Part shown: piece by piece, positions 1 through 7,985 of the stretch
Layout: each line of letters begins with the position of its first letter
Position numbering within the stretch: position 1 is the first letter of the stretch
Assembly: GCF_018403265.1 (NCBI RefSeq)
Contig: NZ_BOSI01000001.1
Span: 1,612,001-1,676,000, forward strand
DNA: 64,000 nucleotides
Reading direction: 5' to 3'
Source of the DNA: Paenibacillus sp. J31TS4
GTDB taxonomy: Bacteria > Bacillota > Bacilli > Paenibacillales > NBRC-103111
Position numbers and translations under genes: made by a program
Notes under the pieces: model-generated
Database searches by the model: none
Told to the model about the DNA's origin: nothing
What the model saw: only the letters and a program-made list of their open reading frames with translations

Positions 1-408
1 CTCCACCTTCAGCACCTTGAGGCCGATCAGGCCGTCATCGATCAGAATCGTCGAACCGGGCTCTACATCGCCCGGCAGTTCTTTATAGGTGACGGAGATG
101 CGGGAACGGTCGCCCAGAATCTCTTCGGTCGTAAGAACGATCGTCTCGTCCTGGATGAGCTCGATCGGCTCTTGCTTCAGCTTGCCGGTCCGGATCTCCG
201 GGCCTTTGGTGTCGAGCAGCAGCGCGATCGGCTTGTTCATCTCCTGGGACGCCTCTCGGATATTCCGGATGCGGCCGCCGTGCTCCTCATAGTCGCCGTG
301 GGAAAAATTGAGGCGGGCGACGTTCATGCCCGCCTTCATCAGCTTGCGGAGCATGTCGGGCGATTCGCTGGCGGGCCCGATGGTACAGACAATCTTGGAT
401 TTGCGCAT
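1..408 (-). CDS. pyk: Pyruvate kinase, N-terminal part (cut by window edge)
   Basis: Converts phosphoenolpyruvate and ADP to pyruvate and ATP, the last step of glycolysis. Only the first 136 codons are inside the window. The protein opens [14 protein letters not shown] and continues with [15 protein letters not shown] and [14 protein letters not shown], all hallmark stretches of the pyruvate kinase N-terminal domain. An AGGAGG-type site sits just before the ATG. It lies about 80 bases downstream of accA on the same strand. In Bacillus subtilis pfkA stands between accA and pyk, but there is no room for it here. The identification is secure; the missing C-terminal part lies to the left. Confidence 0.95.
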   Translation of the reverse strand, partial: MRKSKIVCTIGPASESPDMLRKLMKAGMNVARLNFSHGDYEEHGGRIRNIREASQEMNKPIALLLDTKGPEIRTGKLKQEPIELIQDETIVLTTEEILGDRSRISVTYKELPGDVEPGSTILIDDGLIGLKVLKVE

Positions 409-491
409 GGTTAGTCCTCCTGTATAGTCAAGCCGCGGAGGCCCGGGAACGAGCGGCCGCGGTTGGTCTTCCCTTTCTAGTTAAAACCAAA

Positions 492-1454
492 TCAAGGCCG
501 GTCAAACGTATAGGCGCCAATTGACCGGAATTTTTGGTACCGCTGCTCCTGCAGCTCGTCTCCACACAGGCCGAGCAGCTCCTGCAGATGCGTCCAAAGC
601 GCGTCCTTGATAAAGGCCGCCTGCTCCTCCAGGCTCCGGTGCGAGCCGCCCCGCGGTTCCGGGATGATGCCGTCGATGACGCCGAGCTCCAGAATGTCTC
701 TAGCCGTGATCTTCATCGTCTGCGCCGCCTGGAGAGACTTGCTCGCATCCTTGAACAGGATGGAGGCGGCCCCTTCCGGCGAGATAACGGAGTAGATCGC
801 ATTCTCAAGCATGAGGACGCGGTTCCCGACGCCGAGCGCGAGAGCGCCGCCGCTGCCGCCTTCGCCGATAATGACGCAGATAACCGGCACGCGGAAGCCC
901 GCCATCTCAAGCAGGTTGCGGGCGATCGCCTCCGCCTGTCCCCGCTCCTCGGCAGAGCCGCCCGGGTAAGCGCCGGACGTGTCAATAAAGGTGACGATCG
1001 GCCGGTGGAACTTGTCCGCCTGCTTCATGAGACGCAGCGCCTTGCGGAAGCCCTCCGGGTGCGGCATCCCAAAGTTACGCGCGATGTTATCTTTGGTATC
1101 CTTGCCCTTCTGATGGCCGACGACAGTCACGGGGACGCCGTTCAGCCGCGCAATGCCGCCGACGATCGCGAGATCGTCTCCGTAGAGGCGGTCACCGTGC
1201 AGCTCAAGAAAGTCCGTGAAGACCGCCTGGATATAATCGAGCGTCGTAGGCCGCTGCGGAAACCGGGCGATCTGCATCCGGTGCTGCACCGTCAAATTGT
1301 CGTAGATCTCCTCTTCGAGCTTCTGGTACCTCTCCTCGAGCCGGAGAATCTCGTCCGCGAAGTCGATGTTCTTCTCGTTCCCGAACCGGCGAAGCTCCTC
1401 GATCTTGGCCCGCAGCTCGGCAAGAGGCTGTTCAAATGGCAAATCACCTGCCAT
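492..1454 (-). CDS. accA: Acetyl-CoA carboxylase carboxyltransferase subunit alpha
   Basis: Alpha half of the carboxyltransferase that moves the carboxyl group from biotin to acetyl-CoA, giving malonyl-CoA for fatty acid synthesis. The 320-residue length matches the family (about 320). The glycine-rich motifs [17 protein letters not shown] and [14 protein letters not shown], which shape the oxyanion and carboxybiotin sites, are present. I chose the ATG at 1454 because the run of G just upstream (about 1465-1469) is well spaced for it; an in-frame TTG at 1463 would lie directly on that site. The gene overlaps the end of accD by 11 bases, so the two subunits are probably made together by translational coupling. 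Confidence 0.96.
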   Translation of the reverse strand: MAGDLPFEQPLAELRAKIEELRRFGNEKNIDFADEILRLEERYQKLEEEIYDNLTVQHRMQIARFPQRPTTLDYIQAVFTDFLELHGDRLYGDDLAIVGGIARLNGVPVTVVGHQKGKDTKDNIARNFGMPHPEGFRKALRLMKQADKFHRPIVTFIDTSGAYPGGSAEERGQAEAIARNLLEMAGFRVPVICVIIGEGGSGGALALGVGNRVLMLENAIYSVISPEGAASILFKDASKSLQAAQTMKITARDILELGVIDGIIPEPRGGSHRSLEEQAAFIKDALWTHLQELLGLCGDELQEQRYQKFRSIGAYTFDRP

Positions 1455-2313
1455 CGGAGGCAACCCCCTTTACTGTGTGCATGTCTAAAATCCGGGTAAG
1501 CGTCGACCGCATCTCCTTGCGGTGTACCACCCGGTCCAACTGGCCGTGCGCCAAGTTAAACTCCGCCGTCTGGAAGTTGTCCGGCAGCTTCTGCCGGATG
1601 GTTTGTTCGATGACGCGCCGTCCCGCAAAGCCGATAATCGTCCCCGGTTCGGCCAGTATGTAGTCGCCGAGCATGGCGAAGCTTGCGCTGACGCCTCCGA
1701 GAGTCGGGTCCGTCAGCACGGAGATGTACAGCCCGCCGTTCTCCTGAAAGCGCCCCAAAACGGCGCTCGTTTTGGCCATCTGCATCAGGGCGAGGATGCT
1801 CTCCTGCATTCTCGCGCCGCCCGATGTCGAGAAGATGATGACTGGGTACTTCTTCTGCATAGCCACTTCGACGGCGCGGGCGATTTTCTCGCCGACCACG
1901 CTGCCGAGCGATCCGGTGAAAAATTCGAAGCTCATGACGCATACGACGACGGGGAAGCCGCCAATGGTGCCTTCTCCTGTCAGAACCGCGTCATTACTCC
2001 CGGTTTTCTCGCGCATTTTCTTGATTTTCTCGGGATAGCCGGGGAAGCCGAGCGGGTCGGCCGAGATCATGTCACTGTCGAATTCGAACAGCCGGCCGTC
2101 GTCCAGCGTCATGCGGACCCGTTCCAACCCGTTTAAAATAAAATGATACCCGCAGGAGGAACAAACCTTAAGGTTTTTGTCCAATTCCATGCTGAATTGG
2201 ATCGTTCCGCACCGTGGGCATTTATTGGCAATCCCTTCGGGAATATCGCGCTTCGTCTTCTCAGACGGGATCGTGGCGTACTTCTTCTTCTTCTGGAAAA
2301 TATCTTTAAGCAC
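1444..2313 (-). CDS. accD: Acetyl-CoA carboxylase carboxyltransferase subunit beta
   Basis: Beta half of the acetyl-CoA carboxylase carboxyltransferase, partner of AccA. The 289-residue protein has the N-terminal four-cysteine zinc ribbon (C32, C35, C51, C54) typical of bacterial AccD, followed by the crotonase-like carboxyltransferase domain with [19 protein letters not shown] basic KKKKY stretch precedes the zinc ribbon. It is the upstream gene of the accD-accA pair and follows the small gene at 2347-2535 on the same strand. Nothing is unusual. Confidence 0.96.
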   Translation of the reverse strand: MLKDIFQKKKKYATIPSEKTKRDIPEGIANKCPRCGTIQFSMELDKNLKVCSSCGYHFILNGLERVRMTLDDGRLFEFDSDMISADPLGFPGYPEKIKKMREKTGSNDAVLTGEGTIGGFPVVVCVMSFEFFTGSLGSVVGEKIARAVEVAMQKKYPVIIFSTSGGARMQESILALMQMAKTSAVLGRFQENGGLYISVLTDPTLGGVSASFAMLGDYILAEPGTIIGFAGRRVIEQTIRQKLPDNFQTAEFNLAHGQLDRVVHRKEMRSTLTRILDMHTVKGVASDGR

Positions 2314-2346
2314 GTTTCCACCTCACAAGGCGTCAGTTAGCAGGCA

Positions 2347-2535
2347 TTATCGATGAAGAATGGTATTTAACACTTCCTGGACCTCTTCCAGCTCCCCCTC
2401 GGGAACGAGGATCTCGAACTGGTTCTTCGTCATGCTGATCGCCCTTGTCTGCACAAGGAACCCTTCCTCTGTCAATGTTTGCTTGATGCGATCGGCAATC
2501 TTGACGGTCGGGGCAATGTAAATAACCGTCCACAT
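2347..2535 (-). CDS. Small conserved protein between dnaE and accD
   Basis: A 62-residue soluble protein starting MWTVIYIAPTVKIADRI. It reads as one alpha/beta unit: a first strand, a helix (KIADRIKQTLTEEG), a strand with Q-Q-like polar residues, and a final helix (ELEEVQEVLNTIL). The pattern resembles short signal-transducing or DUF2007-like proteins, but no catalytic motif is visible and I do not assign a function. I chose the ATG at 2535 because GGAGGG lies 9 bases upstream. It sits where B. subtilis carries the malic enzyme gene ytsJ between dnaE and accD. Confidence 0.7.
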   Translation of the reverse strand: MWTVIYIAPTVKIADRIKQTLTEEGFLVQTRAISMTKNQFEILVPEGELEEVQEVLNTILHR

Positions 2536-2638
2536 GATAAGAACCCTCCTACCTGCTTCAAATGCCCATACAATGGAATAATGATAACACATGTCCACTT
2601 TTTATCGCAACACAGCATAGGGCTGCAGAATCAGGAAG

Positions 2639-2666
2639 AACCCGGTTCGCCAGAGCGAACCGGGTT
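2639..2666 (-). terminator. Hairpin after dnaE
   Basis: A perfect 12-bp inverted repeat (AACCCGGTTCGC and its complement) around a 4-base loop lies just past the dnaE stop codon. The T-tract after it is weak, so it may act as a leaky terminator or an mRNA 3' end. Confidence 0.55.
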
Positions 2667-2670
2667 CCGT

Positions 2671-5600
2671 CTACTTGACGCGCACGCATCCCCGGCCCAG
2701 CAGCTCCTCGATTTGCCGGAACAAATCGGGGGACGGCTTGACTCGGTACTGCTCGCTCAGCATGATCGTGCGCTGGTCTTTTTCGTAAAAGAGCACGACG
2801 GGCAGCGGTCCTCCGCTTCCTTTGAGGATCGCCTGCAGCTCGGACAGCGTGCCGCTGTTCTCGTGCTGCGCGTCCACCTTCACGTAGACGCGCTGCGCCG
2901 GTGCGCTCCCGCCGCGGGCTGCCGAGCTTGCGCTGCCGCTCCCGCGCTGCGCTGGTGCGCCTTCGCTGCGAGCCGCCGGGTTCGCGCCTCCGCTGCCGCG
3001 CTGCGCCGGTGCGCCTCTGCCGCGGGCCGCGGGCGGCCCGGCGTAGCCGCCGGCCGGGCGGCCGGAGCGGCGCTGCGCGGCGTGCCGGGCGGCCTCGCGC
3101 CAGCCCGCGTCGTCGCCGAGCGCATAGACTTGGCCGGCCAGCAGCTTGGCGCCATCCTCGTCCTGGTGCTGGAGGCGCGCCTTGACCAGCAGCAGCTTGC
3201 CTTTGTCGACCAGGCTGCCGTACTGCTTCCACGCCTCCGGGAACAAGACGACTTCGACCTTGTCGATGCGGTCCTCAAGCTCGGCGAATGCCATCTGCTG
3301 GCCCTTCTTGGTGACGATAAGCCGAACCGAGACGACCATGCCCGCGACGACTACCTCGGCGTTCTCCGGCAGCTCGGCCAGCTCGTGCAGTTGCTCCGTC
3401 TCCGCTTCCTTGAGTCGGTCCTCGTACGTGTCGAGCGGATGGCCGGACAGGTAGAGACCGAGCAGTTCCCGCTCCAGCTCAAGCAGCTGCATGCCGGAGA
3501 AGGGGCGGATCTCGGGATAGTCGATCGTCCAGTTGACCTCCTCGGTGAACCCGAACAGATGGAGCTGCAGATCCTCCCGCTCCTTCTTCCACTTCACGGC
3601 CGCCTCCACGGTCTCGTCGAGCACCGCGAGCAGCTGCGCCCGGTGCCCGCGCAGCGAGCCGAAGGCACCCGCCTGGATAAGCGATTCGATAACGCGTTTG
3701 TTGCAGACGCGCAGATCGACCCGGCGGCAAAAGTCGAGCAGATTATCGAACGGTCCTGCTTCCCTCGCCTTCAGAATCGCCTCGATCGCCTGCGTGCCGA
3801 CGTTCTTGATCGCGGCCAGTCCAAAGCGGATGCTGCCGGGGGACGACGGCTCGGCCGTCCCCTCTTTTCCCGGTTTGCGCGCCGACGGCTCCCCGGTCCG
3901 ACCCTCCGGATCAAGCAGGCTCGTACCGCCGGGGGACGTTCCGGTCGCCCCCTCTTCGGCATCTTCCGGTCGGGCCTCCCCGCCGGCAGATCCGACCGCA
4001 ACCGGCGTGAAGTAGACGCCGCTCTCGTTGACGTCCGGCGGCAGGACGGCGATCCCGGTGCGCCGGCACTCGTCGACATATTCGGCCACCTTGCGATGGT
4101 TGCCCATGACGGAAGCGAGCATCGATGCCATGAACGGAACCGGGTAGTGGGCTTTGAGGTAGGCGGTCTGGTACGCCAGAACGCCGTAGGCCGTCGCATG
4201 GGCGCGCGGGAAGCCATAGTCGGCGAACCGGACGATCATATCGTAGACGCGGTTCGCTTCTTCCTCGGTATAGCCCTGCTTCAAGCTTCCCCCGACAAAA
4301 TGGGCCCGCTGCTCGTCCAATACTTCCCGCTTCTTCTTGCTGACCGCTCTTCGCAGCAGGTCGGCCTCGCCGAGGCTGAAGCCGGCCATCGCGGCCGCGA
4401 TTTGCATGATCTGCTCCTGGTAGACGATGATGCCGTACGTATCCTCCAGAATCGGCACGAGCGAGGGATGGGGGTATTCGACCTCGACCTGCCCGTGCTT
4501 GCCCTGGATATACTTGGGGATGAATTCCATCGGTCCCGGACGGTACAGCGCCACTACCGAGATGACGTCCTCGAACTGGCTCGGCTTCAGCTCCTTCAGC
4601 ACACGCCGCATGCCGGCCGACTCGAGCTGAAAAATACCGGTCGTGTCGCCGCGGCTCATCAGCTCGTAAGTCTTAAGATCGTCGTATTCGGCGTTTTCGA
4701 ACGCGATCTCCACGCCGTACTGCTCCTTCACCGACCGGATCGTCCGCTCGATAATGGAGAGCGTGCGCAAGCCGAGGAAGTCCATCTTCAGCAGCCCGAT
4801 CGCTTCCAGATGCTCCATCGCGTATTGGGTGAGCGGCGTTCCCTCCGCCCCCTCCTGCAGCGGCACATAGTGGGTCAGCGGTTCCCGGGAGATGACGACC
4901 CCGGCGGCATGCGTCGAGGCGTGCCGAGGCATGCCCTCGACCTTGCGGGCCATCTCGAGCAGCTCGGCCGTCTTCGGATGCCCGGCGGCCAGCTTCTTGA
5001 GCTCGGGACTCGTCTCGATCGCCCGGTCGAGCGAGATGCCGAGCGCATGCGGGATCAGCTTGGCCGCCCGGTCCACCTCGTAGTACGGCATGTTCAGCAC
5101 GCGCCCGACGTCCCGGACGGCCCCGCGGGCGGCCATCGTGCCGAAGGTGATGATCTGGGCGACCCGGTCCGCCCCGTACTTGCGGACGACGTAGTCAATT
5201 ACCTCTTCGCGGCGGATGTCGCTGAAGTCGATGTCGATATCGGGCATCGTCACCCGCTCCGGATTGAGGAAGCGCTCGAACAGCAGCCGGTATCGAATCG
5301 GGTCGACGTTCGTGATGCCGAGCGTGTAGGCGACGAGACTGCCCGCCGACGAGCCCCGGCCCGGACCGACGGCAATTCCCTGCTCATGCGCGAACCGGAT
5401 GAAATCCCAGACGACCAGGAAATAATCCGAGAAGCCCATGCTGTCGATCACGCCCAGCTCGTATTCGAGCCTCGCCTCCACCGTTCGCCGAAATTCACCG
5501 TCCGGCCAATCTTCGCGGGTTCCGTAGCGCCGCTTGAGCCCCTCCCCACACAATTCGCGAAGATACTCTCCAGCCGACATTCCACGCGGAATCGGCTCGA

Positions 5601-6453
5601 ACCGAGGCAGCACCGATTCGTCAAATTTCAGTTCAAGCCGGCATTTGTCGGCAACGGCAGCCGTATTCGCGAGCGCCTCGGGCGCATGCGCGAACAGTCT
5701 CGCCATCTCCTCGCCGCTCTTCAGATAGAGCTGGTTCGTGTCCATCTTGAACCGTTCGGGGTCGTCCATCGATTTGCCGGTCCCGATGCAGAGCAGAATG
5801 TCCTGGACGGCGCTGTCCTCCGGCCGGACATAATGCACGTCGTTCGTCGCTACGAGCGGAATGCCGGTCTCCTCCGCCAGCCCCAGCATCGCATGCATGA
5901 CCTTCTTCTGATCCAGCATGCCGTGGTCCTGCAGCTCCAGGTAATAATCGTCTCCGAATACGCTCCGGAACCATTCGGCGGAACGCTTCGCCTCCTCGTA
6001 CCGGCCGTGAAGCAGATGCTGCGAAATTTCGCTGCCGAGACACGAGCTGAGGCAGACGAGTCCCTCGGCGTGGCGGGCGAGGTGCTCCTTGTCGATGCGG
6101 GGCCGGTAATGGAACCCCTCCAAATGCCCGATCGAGCACAGCTTCATCAGATTGCGGTAGCCCGTCTCGTTCTTGGCCAGCAGGATCAAATGGTAGATCG
6201 GCTGCTCCTGCCGCGTCCCCTTCGTATGCAGCGAGCCTTCCGTAATGTAGACCTCGCAGCCAAGGATCGGGCGGATGCCGCGCTTCACGCATGCCTTATA
6301 GAACGGGATCGCTCCGTACATGACTCCGTGATCCGTCAGGGCTAAGGACCGCATGCCGAGCTCCGCCGCCCGATCGACCAGCTCTCCGATCCGCGCCGCC
6401 CCGTCGAGCAGACTATATTCGCTGTGTACATGCAGATGGACAAACTCCGTCAT
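2671..6453 (-). CDS. dnaE: DNA polymerase III subunit alpha (DnaE type)
   Basis: Replicative polymerase of the C family; in Bacillus DnaE extends lagging-strand primers before PolC takes over. The 1260 residues show an N-terminal PHP domain (HLHVHSEYSLLDGA), the palm with GPGRGSSAGS near residue 363 and the catalytic PDIDIDF near 400, a helix-hairpin-helix region, and an OB-fold (VVVAGMVVSVRLIVTKKG) near 1035-1115. The protein is longer than the roughly 1115-1180 usual for the family because of two low-complexity additions. One, rich in G/E/S/P, falls at about residues 816-873; the other is a linker of repeated APAQR units at about 1126-1191. Both keep the frame. Confidence 0.96.
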   Translation of the reverse strand: MTEFVHLHVHSEYSLLDGAARIGELVDRAAELGMRSLALTDHGVMYGAIPFYKACVKRGIRPILGCEVYITEGSLHTKGTRQEQPIYHLILLAKNETGYRNLMKLCSIGHLEGFHYRPRIDKEHLARHAEGLVCLSSCLGSEISQHLLHGRYEEAKRSAEWFRSVFGDDYYLELQDHGMLDQKKVMHAMLGLAEETGIPLVATNDVHYVRPEDSAVQDILLCIGTGKSMDDPERFKMDTNQLYLKSGEEMARLFAHAPEALANTAAVADKCRLELKFDESVLPRFEPIPRGMSAGEYLRELCGEGLKRRYGTREDWPDGEFRRTVEARLEYELGVIDSMGFSDYFLVVWDFIRFAHEQGIAVGPGRGSSAGSLVAYTLGITNVDPIRYRLLFERFLNPERVTMPDIDIDFSDIRREEVIDYVVRKYGADRVAQIITFGTMAARGAVRDVGRVLNMPYYEVDRAAKLIPHALGISLDRAIETSPELKKLAAGHPKTAELLEMARKVEGMPRHASTHAAGVVISREPLTHYVPLQEGAEGTPLTQYAMEHLEAIGLLKMDFLGLRTLSIIERTIRSVKEQYGVEIAFENAEYDDLKTYELMSRGDTTGIFQLESAGMRRVLKELKPSQFEDVISVVALYRPGPMEFIPKYIQGKHGQVEVEYPHPSLVPILEDTYGIIVYQEQIMQIAAAMAGFSLGEADLLRRAVSKKKREVLDEQRAHFVGGSLKQGYTEEEANRVYDMIVRFADYGFPRAHATAYGVLAYQTAYLKAHYPVPFMASMLASVMGNHRKVAEYVDECRRTGIAVLPPDVNESGVYFTPVAVGSAGGEARPEDAEEGATGTSPGGTSLLDPEGRTGEPSARKPGKEGTAEPSSPGSIRFGLAAIKNVGTQAIEAILKAREAGPFDNLLDFCRRVDLRVCNKRVIESLIQAGAFGSLRGHRAQLLAVLDETVEAAVKWKKEREDLQLHLFGFTEEVNWTIDYPEIRPFSGMQLLELERELLGLYLSGHPLDTYEDRLKEAETEQLHELAELPENAEVVVAGMVVSVRLIVTKKGQQMAFAELEDRIDKVEVVLFPEAWKQYGSLVDKGKLLLVKARLQHQDEDGAKLLAGQVYALGDDAGWREAARHAAQRRSGRPAGGYAGPPAARGRGAPAQRGSGGANPAARSEGAPAQRGSGSASSAARGGSAPAQRVYVKVDAQHENSGTLSELQAILKGSGGPLPVVLFYEKDQRTIMLSEQYRVKPSPDLFRQIEELLGRGCVRVK
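2880..3075 (-). repeat. Low-complexity repeat inside dnaE (APAQR units)
   Basis: Imperfect tandem repeats based on a CGCTGCGCCGGTGCGCC-like unit encode a Gly/Ala/Arg/Ser-rich linker with three APAQR copies near the C-terminal end of DnaE. The repeats are in frame and coding. They lie between the OB-fold and the C-terminal domain. Confidence 0.7.
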
Positions 6454-6657
6454 CGCTCACGCTACCTCGCTTTCTTCTCCTTCCAGTTTACCATAGAACA
6501 GGCGGGCAGGCGAACCCATATTCGCCTTTTGCTCATAGGACTTCCCCTGCTTAAGGGCTTTGTGTCTCCCGCCCGGGCCCGGCAAAATCTCCTTCTAACT
6601 TGTCCGTCCCTCTCATATCCATAAGCATACAATCCTTGACGGAGGAAGGGACGCTCT

Positions 6658-6990
6658 ATGGCGCAATTTCTGACGAAGCTATCCATCGATTTTTTCGTGG
6701 CGTTCGGCATCGTACTCGGCGGGAGTCTGCTGGGCGGCATCGGCGCCACTATCATTCTCCAGCCGCCAGCAATCTATATGGAACGGATCGCAGGCAATAT
6801 CAAGATATGGGCGATGGTGGCCGCGGTCGGCGGCACGATCGACCCCCTCCGGGTCATTGAGTTCAACATAACGGAAGGCTATCTCTCCCCCGCAATCAAG
6901 CAGATTCTTTACTTCATCGGAGCCTTCATCGGGGCTCAGATGGGCTTTCATCTCGTGCAGTGGATTTGCAGAGGCAGCGGGCAGCCATGA
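6658..6990 (+). CDS. ytrH: Sporulation membrane protein YtrH
   Basis: A 110-residue membrane protein with three hydrophobic segments (about residues 10-35, 45-65 and 82-103). The sequence (KLSIDFFVAFGIVLGGSLLGG, split here as FFVAFGIVLGGSLLGG, then IDPLRVIEFNITEGYLSPA) matches YtrH-type sporulation proteins. In B. subtilis ytrH and ytrI are expressed in the mother cell under sigma E and are needed for efficient spore formation. It is divergent from dnaE and overlaps ytrI by 4 bases (ATGA). The start at 6658 follows GGAGGAAGGGACGC. Confidence 0.88.
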   Translation: MAQFLTKLSIDFFVAFGIVLGGSLLGGIGATIILQPPAIYMERIAGNIKIWAMVAAVGGTIDPLRVIEFNITEGYLSPAIKQILYFIGAFIGAQMGFHLVQWICRGSGQP

Positions 6991-7490
6991 GGGTCCCCCC
7001 GTTCGAACGCTACACCCGATGGATGGCGGGATTCGGGCTTTTCCTGTGCGGCATGATTGTTGGCAGCGCCGTCTTCATGGCCATCTTCCAGCAGACGTCC
7101 ACTATTCTCTCGGTTCGGAACAAAGAGCTTAGCAAGCAGGTTGAGGAGCTGAAGACCAATCTGGATACGGTGAACAAAAACCGGACCAAGCAAGCCTATA
7201 TCGGGGCGATCACGGTTCATCTCGTGCGTGAGGACGCAGCCGGGGGAGACAGCCTCGACGAGCAGACCGCCATCGAGCTGGAGAAGCGGGTCTCCCGCGA
7301 CCTGAAGCCGATCAGCGGCAAGCCTGTGGCCGAGCTGCGCAAAGATCCGCTGCTGTACATGCGGCTCATTGAAGATAAGCTGTACCCCGGCGTGTTCGAC
7401 CGAGACTATCAGGTACACGTCAAATCGCTCGCGATCGTCCAATCGGACCTGACCGTCTGGGTAACCGCAAGCGCCTGGAAAAGAAATTGA
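6987..7490 (+). CDS. ytrI: Sporulation membrane protein YtrI
   Basis: A 167-residue protein with one N-terminal membrane segment (GLFLCGMIVGSAVFMAIF), then a short coiled coil (NKELSKQVEELKTNLDTV) and a soluble domain expected outside the membrane. This layout and its place directly after ytrH identify YtrI. The start codon overlaps the ytrH stop (ATGA), which also fixes the start and points to translational coupling. The predicted role is in forespore engulfment or early spore development, from B. subtilis knowledge; the sequence shows only topology. Confidence 0.82.
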   Translation: MRVPPFERYTRWMAGFGLFLCGMIVGSAVFMAIFQQTSTILSVRNKELSKQVEELKTNLDTVNKNRTKQAYIGAITVHLVREDAAGGDSLDEQTAIELEKRVSRDLKPISGKPVAELRKDPLLYMRLIEDKLYPGVFDRDYQVHVKSLAIVQSDLTVWVTASAWKRN

Positions 7491-7552
7491 TTTTCCCCTC
7501 CAAACTCAGTAGAGTTAAGGGGACGACCTATTCAAAAGGATGATGACCCGCC

Positions 7553-7843
7553 ATGCTTTGGTATAACTATGTTCTCTTCGCGGCGGTTTGTGTGTCCGCC
7601 CTCTTCTCCGTCATCTACAGCTTCCGGTACAGGAGGAGAAGCGATCCTCGCCAGCGCGGCCTGGACGCTTCGCGGATGAACATCAGCATGGGCTTTATGC
7701 TCGTGCTGCTCGCCGTTACCCAAGTGTTCACGTATGAATTCTCCATCGCCCGCTCCCTCGTCGGAGCCGTGTTCTTCGTACTCGGGCTCTTCAATCTGTT
7801 CGCGGGCTACAAGAACCGCGCCATCTTCCGCAAACAGGGCTGA
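7553..7843 (+). CDS. YtpI-like small membrane protein
   Basis: A 96-residue membrane protein with three hydrophobic segments separated by a basic loop (RYRRRSDPRQRG) and ending in a basic tail. Segment pattern, length and place beside ytrI and dnaE match the YtpI family of Bacillus (about 100 residues), whose function is unknown. The ATG follows GGATGATGACCC. A strong terminator at 7893-7915 ends the transcript. Confidence 0.75.
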   Translation: MLWYNYVLFAAVCVSALFSVIYSFRYRRRSDPRQRGLDASRMNISMGFMLVLLAVTQVFTYEFSIARSLVGAVFFVLGLFNLFAGYKNRAIFRKQG

Positions 7844-7892
7844 CGAGAAGCACGCAAGCCAAACAGCCTGCCCCGGATGGGACAGGCTGCCG

Positions 7893-7915
7893 GATCCCGC
7901 AAGGGATCTTTTTTT
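7893..7915 (+). terminator. Terminator after the YtpI-like gene
   Basis: GATCCC-GCAA-GGGATC stem with a GNRA-type loop followed directly by seven T. A second hairpin (CAGCCTG and its complement) lies just before it. It ends the rightward ytrH-ytrI-ytpI transcript. Confidence 0.85.
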
Positions 7916-7985
7916 ATGAGGAGATTGCTAGAGTTGAATGCCGGTAACGCTATATTTAATAGAAGCAACAGGTTGACCGGTGGTG

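Noticed and set aside
2880-3075. Repeats in dnaE considered as a CRISPR-like array.
   Set aside because: They are in frame, lack unique spacers and encode a linker within a protein.
2479-6345. A very long open frame on the plus strand antisense to dnaE (about 1288 codons).
   Set aside because: It mirrors the GC-rich dnaE codons on the other strand, has no ribosome-binding site, and its product is low-complexity Arg/Leu/Gln-rich. dnaE is certain.
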